DNA of 64,000 nt from Gillisella vitis. Its GTDB lineage: Bacteria > Pseudomonadota > Alphaproteobacteria > Rhizobiales > Rhizobiaceae. The notes under the pieces were generated by a model. That model searched no databases, had not been told where the DNA came from, and was given only the letters and a program-made list of their open reading frames with translations. Position 1 is the first letter of the stretch. Each line of letters starts with the position of its first letter. The stretch spans positions 248,001-312,000 of the forward strand of contig NZ_CP056050.1 of assembly GCF_021559775.1 (NCBI RefSeq). The letters are read 5' to 3'. Made by a program: the position numbers and the translations under genes. Positions 60,201 to 64,000 of this stretch are shown here, one piece after another.

Positions 60201-62374
60201 ACGTCATCGGCTGGGATCCACGGCGCACCGAGGCGCGCGGTGATATCCGAGGGCCTGAGATCGGCCGGCTGGACGCGCTCCAGCGCCGTCACGTTCCGCG
60301 CGAAGACTGGATCAAGCTCAGCCGCAGCGCGGGCGACTGTGAGCTTCGACCGAACCGCACCGGACAGATAGGCATCAGCCATCTGCCAGGAGCCGTTGGA
60401 TGGATCGCGGAAAATGGATTCACCCAACTCATCGATCACATCGTCCACGTCGCGATGCAGCAGCTCGGCGATATGATCGGGATCGACATGGCCGCGTTCG
60501 TTTAGAACAACCGCGAGCGCATCTGATGCCGAGGTGATCACGGGCGCCGGCGGCGGCGCGATCACCTGTTCGGTAAAGATCGGACCGGGTTTGGCGGTGT
60601 TTGTCTCCAGATCGTAGTCTTCGATCGAGGCCACCAGCCAGCAATCGGGATCGTCGAGGAAAGGCGCGATATTTGACCGGCGATGGACCTCCCTGACTTC
60701 ACCGGTTTCCGGATCCTCCGATGTCGAGACCGAGGTGAAGTTGATCGGACCGAATTCGCGCACGAAACTCGACCAGGCGATGCGCAATGAGACCTGCGCC
60801 TGGGTCCAGGGCTGATTGCGTTCCTGAAGCTTTAGAATGAGCCGGACCGCGTCGCGGATCGGGATGAGCTTGCGGATGATCAGCGCGTGCTTGGCGAAGA
60901 TGCCGTCGGTGCTGCGGCCCTTCCTGACCTCGACCGGGACAGCAACCCCGTCGACCACCTGCATCAGGGACGTGGCTTTTCCGACGAAATAGCTGCCCTC
61001 GCGCACCTTTGGATCGTCGGGCCTCTCTGCCATGGCGTCCGCAACCTCATCCTCAAGTTCGAAATCGATTGTGGATGGCTCGCCGTCATAGATGCCCGCA
61101 GGAAGGACTTCGATGGCAGCGTTCAGGATCGTTTGAAGATCATTACCTGTCGGCTTGCAGGTATAGGTCTCGCCGAAGGGACCTGACGTGAGCGCGTGGT
61201 GCCCCAACACCATGTTTGGATGATCGGCAAACCATTTGTTGATGCGGAGACTACCGCCCTCGCCTGCCGCCTGGACATCGGCGAGATCGAGCCAACTGCC
61301 GTCTCCTCCCTGCTCTTGCGTGCGGCGCTTGCGGAAGAACAGGATATCGACGACGACATCGGTGCCGGCGTCGGCGCGAAAGCTGCCCTCGGGCAAGCGG
61401 ATGGCGCCAACGAGATCGGCCATGCCGGCGATGTGTTCACGGGCGCGGGCGTCAGCCTTGTCCATGGTGCCGGACGAGGTCACAAAGGCGGCAAGGCCGC
61501 CAGGCTTCAGCCGGTGGATGGACTTGGCGATGAAATAGTCATGCAACCGGAAACCGAGAGAGCGGAAAGCCGGATCACTCTTCACCGTCCTGTCAGAAAA
61601 CGGCGGGTTGCCGATCGCCAGATCGAAATGGTCGGGCAGGTCGGTGCGGGCAAAATCGCCGCAGACGATTCTGGCCCGTGGCTGCAGCAGTCGGACGATA
61701 CGGGCGGTGACGGGATCAAGCTCGATACCGGTGACATGGCTCACCTTGGAGAGAGCATCCGGCATCAGCGCCGGAAACATCCCCGTGCCGATCCCCGGCT
61801 CCAGGATCCGTCCACCCTTAAATCCCATGCGGCCCAAGCCTGCCCAGATGGCACGAACGATAAACTCCGGCGTGAAGTGGGCATATTGGGTGCAGCGCGC
61901 CAGCGCTGCGTAATCACTCGGCGCAACGGCGCTTTCCAGATTGCCGCCGAGTTCTTCCCAACCCTTGCGAAACGCCTCGTCGCCCGGACGCCGGAATATG
62001 CCGTTGGCCAGATCAGAGGCGCCGAAGCCGGTGAACTTGATCAACCTGGCCTGCTGGTCAGGTCGGGCAGGCAGGCCGTGACGTTCGATCTCGTTCGCCA
62101 GCAGGATGGCGGCGATGCTGTCACGCGCCCGGTCGCGCCAGGTTTTGCCGAGACCGCGAGGACCCTGCAGCCGGAAATTGACCTTCGTCCGTATCTGCGG
62201 TGTGGGCTTCGGTTCTTTGCGGACCGGAGCGGCTAGCGCCGGTGTCGAGGGCTGCGGGTCGATATCGATATCGGTCCCGAAGTCTGCTGCGAAACCCGGC
62301 ACACCGAGATCAAAACCGGATGCGAGAGCTGTATTGCCGAACAGGTCGATGGTGAAAGGATCGTCATGCGCCAT
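57287..62374 (-). CDS. Giant N6-adenine methyltransferase/SNF2-like helicase fusion
   Basis: 1,695 residues from the ATG at 62374, preceded by CAGGAG. The N-terminal third is a class I DNA methyltransferase (ILEPGIGTGMFP near residue 193; AIGNPPFSD near 256, the NPPF catalytic motif). A linker region follows. Then comes a superfamily II helicase: HAVGAGKTLTM near 890, IIVDEAQEF near 1045, and LPSQIEQREGRIIRQGNQ near 1400. The C-terminus is coiled coil (AEIARLDRLRAAHIDDQHAI). Such fusions are carried by many large rhizobial plasmids and phages. The probable role is protection or remodelling of incoming DNA (anti-restriction), but this is unproven. Confidence 0.92.
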   Translation of the reverse strand: MAHDDPFTIDLFGNTALASGFDLGVPGFAADFGTDIDIDPQPSTPALAAPVRKEPKPTPQIRTKVNFRLQGPRGLGKTWRDRARDSIAAILLANEIERHGLPARPDQQARLIKFTGFGASDLANGIFRRPGDEAFRKGWEELGGNLESAVAPSDYAALARCTQYAHFTPEFIVRAIWAGLGRMGFKGGRILEPGIGTGMFPALMPDALSKVSHVTGIELDPVTARIVRLLQPRARIVCGDFARTDLPDHFDLAIGNPPFSDRTVKSDPAFRSLGFRLHDYFIAKSIHRLKPGGLAAFVTSSGTMDKADARAREHIAGMADLVGAIRLPEGSFRADAGTDVVVDILFFRKRRTQEQGGDGSWLDLADVQAAGEGGSLRINKWFADHPNMVLGHHALTSGPFGETYTCKPTGNDLQTILNAAIEVLPAGIYDGEPSTIDFELEDEVADAMAERPDDPKVREGSYFVGKATSLMQVVDGVAVPVEVRKGRSTDGIFAKHALIIRKLIPIRDAVRLILKLQERNQPWTQAQVSLRIAWSSFVREFGPINFTSVSTSEDPETGEVREVHRRSNIAPFLDDPDCWLVASIEDYDLETNTAKPGPIFTEQVIAPPPAPVITSASDALAVVLNERGHVDPDHIAELLHRDVDDVIDELGESIFRDPSNGSWQMADAYLSGAVRSKLTVARAAAELDPVFARNVTALERVQPADLRPSDITARLGAPWIPADDVIAFVKEAMDAEISIHHLPELATWTVNARQLEWSASGTTEWGTHRRHAGQLLSDALNSSVPQIFDTVRDGETERRVLNTVETEAAKEKLAKIKASFQSWIWSDPDRTDRLARVYNDTFNNIAPRAFNGDHLQLPGASGAFSLYGHQKRGIWRVISAGSTYLAHAVGAGKTLTMAAAIMEQRRLGLINKAMLVVPGHCLAQAAREFLALYPNARILVADETNFVREKRHRFLSRAATANWDAIIITHSAFRFIAVPSAFEAQMIQDELELYEELLVKVERDDRLSRKRIERMKEGHKERLEALATRKDDLLTISELGIDQIIVDEAQEFRKLSFATNMSTLRGVDPNGSQRAWDLFVKSRFIETKNPGRALVLASGTPITNTLGEMFSVQRMMDSQALSQRGLHEFDAWASTFGDTSTELELQPSGKYKPVTRFSQFVNVPELIAMFRSFADVVLPVDLRTYVKVPDVSGGKRQIVTAEPTPAFKAYQKLLDARIKAIEMRDGPAKPGDDILLSVITDGRHAAIDLRLVDQAMGNEAANKLNALVTNTYRIWQETGEAEYRRKDGKPFDRPGAGQLIFSDLGTINVEATRGFSAYRWIRDELVRLGVPASEIAFMQDYKKLDAKQRLFNDFNAGKVRVLIGSSETMGTGVNVQARLKALHHLDVPWLPSQIEQREGRIIRQGNQHDEVDVFAYATLGSLDATMWQNNERKARFIAAALSGDTSVRRLEDMGEGQANQFAMAKAIASGDERLMQKAGLEAEIARLDRLRAAHIDDQHAIRRQIRDAERDIELSSRRIEDVGKDIERLVPTTGDAFAMRVGETEFDERKLAGRALMKEILTLVQLQQEKEVIIATIGGFDLAYHGERFGKDGYRYETLLQRTGGDYEIDLPVTTTPIGAISRLEHALSGFEQERANYRNRLADAKRRLTSYTPRLGERFSFEAELELKLSQLDEIERDLAATANEPEEDRQEAA

Positions 62375-62472
62375 TAGAAAACTCCTGTGAGTGGGCGCGC
62401 CGAGACACACCCGCAGTTGGTTGCGGGTGTTGCCCGGGCACTGAATGGTGAGATTGGAAGTGAAGGATGCCG

Positions 62473-63078
62473 TCAGGCAGCGATGGTTTCCGGCAGGAGG
62501 CGGAATTGCACCGGCAGCTTGGCGGCGATCTCCTCGTCGGTCAGATCGTCGAGCAGCTTCCAGATCTTGCCGTGTGCTGAGGGATAGACGAGCACGATCT
62601 GGCGATTGCGAAGATCCGCAGGCCAGCGGTTGTCGGCATAGGCACGAAAATCGGGGCCGGTCGTGCTCCAGATATGATCGAGTTTTTCTTGGGCGCTCAT
62701 TGCGCGCACCGGGCGGGATTCCCGGGCAATAATCTCGCCGCGCATCCGGTCGGGCGACTGGCGATCACCGAGATCGCAATAGCCATGGAACCAGCGAGAC
62801 CGATCATCGATCGTCAACGCGAAGAACACGCTGGTGACGCTGGCGGCCAGAAACTCGCGCATGGCGAACATGTCACCGCGGTAAAACAGCGGCGGCAGGA
62901 TTTCGAACATATAGTCGTGATCGACTTCCGTGATTTCGAACCATTCGCCGACATAGAGCGTGCCATTCATCCTGTTATCGTCGAACGGCGCCTGGCTGTG
63001 GCGATTGAACAGGGCATACATCTCGTGGCGGCTGGCCACACCTTCGAACACTTTGCGGATGGTGGGGGGGTTGAACAT
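62473..63078 (-). CDS. DUF1419 family protein
   Basis: 201 residues, MFNPPTIRKVFEGVASRHEM, with YVGEWFEITEVDHDYMFEIL and CDLGDRQSPDRMRGEI, as in DUF1419 proteins of rhizobial plasmids. No known function. It lies upstream of the methylase/helicase gene in the same direction, 98 bp apart. Confidence 0.88.
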   Translation of the reverse strand: MFNPPTIRKVFEGVASRHEMYALFNRHSQAPFDDNRMNGTLYVGEWFEITEVDHDYMFEILPPLFYRGDMFAMREFLAASVTSVFFALTIDDRSRWFHGYCDLGDRQSPDRMRGEIIARESRPVRAMSAQEKLDHIWSTTGPDFRAYADNRWPADLRNRQIVLVYPSAHGKIWKLLDDLTDEEIAAKLPVQFRLLPETIAA

Positions 63079-63208
63079 CGGCTGCTCCTTTGGGTTGGGA
63101 CCGAAGCGGAAGCCTGATCGACCTCTCTGTTCAGTCCTTTGATCACCCCTCCTCAGCCGGCGCTTCGCGGGCAGCGGGTCAAGGGCCGCCGTCAGGCGGG
63201 CGGCAGCT

Positions 63209-64000
63209 TTACCCTTGATGCGCTGGCCGCGTATGCGGCAGCTCTCCTTTCTCCCTCCTGTCCTTCAGTTCCTCATTCCAGTCTTCACATCGCGGCCTCA
63301 GCCGCGAGAAATCGCAACCGGCGCGATCTGCCATCTGGCGCAGACGATCGGCAAAAACCTCACCCTGAACATTGTTGTCGGTCGCGGCCACCAGCCACGT
63401 GCCTTCCCCGGACGCTAAGTTTTCCAACGCGAGCGCGGTTAGCGGCGACCACCCGCCGCCGGTGCTGACATAGAGCGTGTCGGATCTTGTCTGCTCGATC
63501 GCGGTCAGGCTGAGCGCATCGATTGCCGCCTCCGTGACACAGATCCGACAAGCGTCATTCATTCCAAACCGGAAGAGCGCCTTGGCGCCGCCGGTGGAAA
63601 ACCCGCGCCACTCGGGGCCGCGCTCTTCCCAGCCGATTAAGGTGCCAGCCTCATCGACATGTTTTGCCCACATCGAGCCATATGGGCCTTCTCGAAGAAC
63701 GTCTGCATCGATCGCCGCGGAGATGACCTGCCATGGCAGCGCCCGGCATTGCCGCAGATACGTCCAGGTCGCCGATGCGCGCCACGGCCGCTTTCTATGG
63801 TTCCAGCGGTCAGCGACCGAAACCCCTGTTTGCGTTCGATGAAGAGGTTTCTCCCAGGTCGGTGCGGTTGGCAGAAGCGCGACGAGATCGCCGACCACCG
63901 CCAGGGCCTCGGCAAAGCGGATCCCATGGAGATAGCTTGCGAGCGCGAAAACATCGCCTTTGGCTTCGGATCGGGCGTCGAACCAGCCTCTGTCGTCATG
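63209..64000 (-). CDS. DUF3991/toprim-domain protein (partial)
   Basis: The gene runs off the right edge; about 263 codons are visible. In frame from 64000 it reads HDDRGWFDARSEAKGDVFAL, a DUF3991-like DNA-primase-related segment. The toprim part is seen as ICVTEAAIDALSLTAIEQ (Glu motif) and WLVAATDNNVQGEVFADRL (DxN in place of DxD). These plasmid proteins resemble primases and are usually encoded near relaxase and methylase genes. The missing N-terminus prevents a firm role. Confidence 0.85.
   Translation of the reverse strand, partial: HDDRGWFDARSEAKGDVFALASYLHGIRFAEALAVVGDLVALLPTAPTWEKPLHRTQTGVSVADRWNHRKRPWRASATWTYLRQCRALPWQVISAAIDADVLREGPYGSMWAKHVDEAGTLIGWEERGPEWRGFSTGGAKALFRFGMNDACRICVTEAAIDALSLTAIEQTRSDTLYVSTGGGWSPLTALALENLASGEGTWLVAATDNNVQGEVFADRLRQMADRAGCDFSRLRPRCEDWNEELKDRREKGELPHTRPAHQG

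Noticed and set aside
1..64000. CRISPR arrays, rRNA and tRNA genes
   Set aside because: No regularly spaced repeats of 25-40 bp and no rRNA or tRNA-like sequence were found on reading through the window.

Overview
This looks like a stretch of a large, self-transmissible plasmid from a Rhizobiaceae bacterium (Agrobacterium, Rhizobium or Allorhizobium type). The main evidence is a Ti/Ri-type conjugation block: traR, traH-traB-traF-traA, an oriT, a TraR operator, then traC-traD-traG. A second line of evidence is a right-hand block of plasmid genes typical of rhizobia (DUF736, DUF7007, DUF1419, ParB-like protein, giant methylase/helicase, toprim protein). No rRNA, tRNA, CRISPR array or chromosomal housekeeping gene was seen.

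Layout. 1-11.1 kb is a catabolic island. An Rbs-type ABC transporter (binding protein, permease, double ATPase) and a gluconate-5-dehydrogenase-like SDR lie on the minus strand. Facing them are hyuA, hyuB, a class III aminotransferase and a LacI regulator. Two matching LacI-type palindromes lie in the divergent promoter region. 11.1-20.3 kb is a decayed, mobile accessory zone. It holds remnants of an aldo/keto reductase and of an RND adaptor, and an IS30 scar with a full IS30 copy elsewhere in the zone. It also holds a Doc-like toxin with a short partner gene behind a LexA-type box, a Rap1a/Tai-like secreted protein, a gene-poor kilobase with repeats and a 19-bp-arm inverted repeat, and a phage-type pair made of an Acb2/Tad1-like anti-CBASS gene and a truncated Ntn-hydrolase. 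20.4-28.3 kb holds a polar amino-acid ABC transporter operon with an alanine-racemase-like gene, two related AraC regulators and an MFS exporter. 28.5-39.1 kb holds a methyltransferase, traR and the tra genes.

39.1-49 kb holds a small minus-strand pair with a LexA-type box, a WGR protein, and a type VI secretion effector island: VgrG, DUF2169 adaptor, a PAAR-like/HNH-type toxin, two tandem near-identical propeller-like proteins that are probably immunity proteins, and an AP2-like protein. No structural T6SS genes are present, so the chromosome would have to supply them. 49-64 kb is plasmid backbone: HU, DUF736, an AraC/SDR divergent pair, several conserved plasmid proteins, a stand-alone LigD-type ATP-dependent ligase, and the 1,695-residue methylase/helicase.

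How the parts work together. TraR with its autoinducer should activate both tra operons from the palindrome at 36514-36531, and TraA should nick the adjacent oriT. traM and traI are not in this window. The most striking items are the Acb2-like gene, the repeat-rich noncoding kilobase at 16.2-17.3 kb, and the T6SS toxin module with a duplicated candidate immunity gene. All family names come from reading motifs and from memory; no database search was run.
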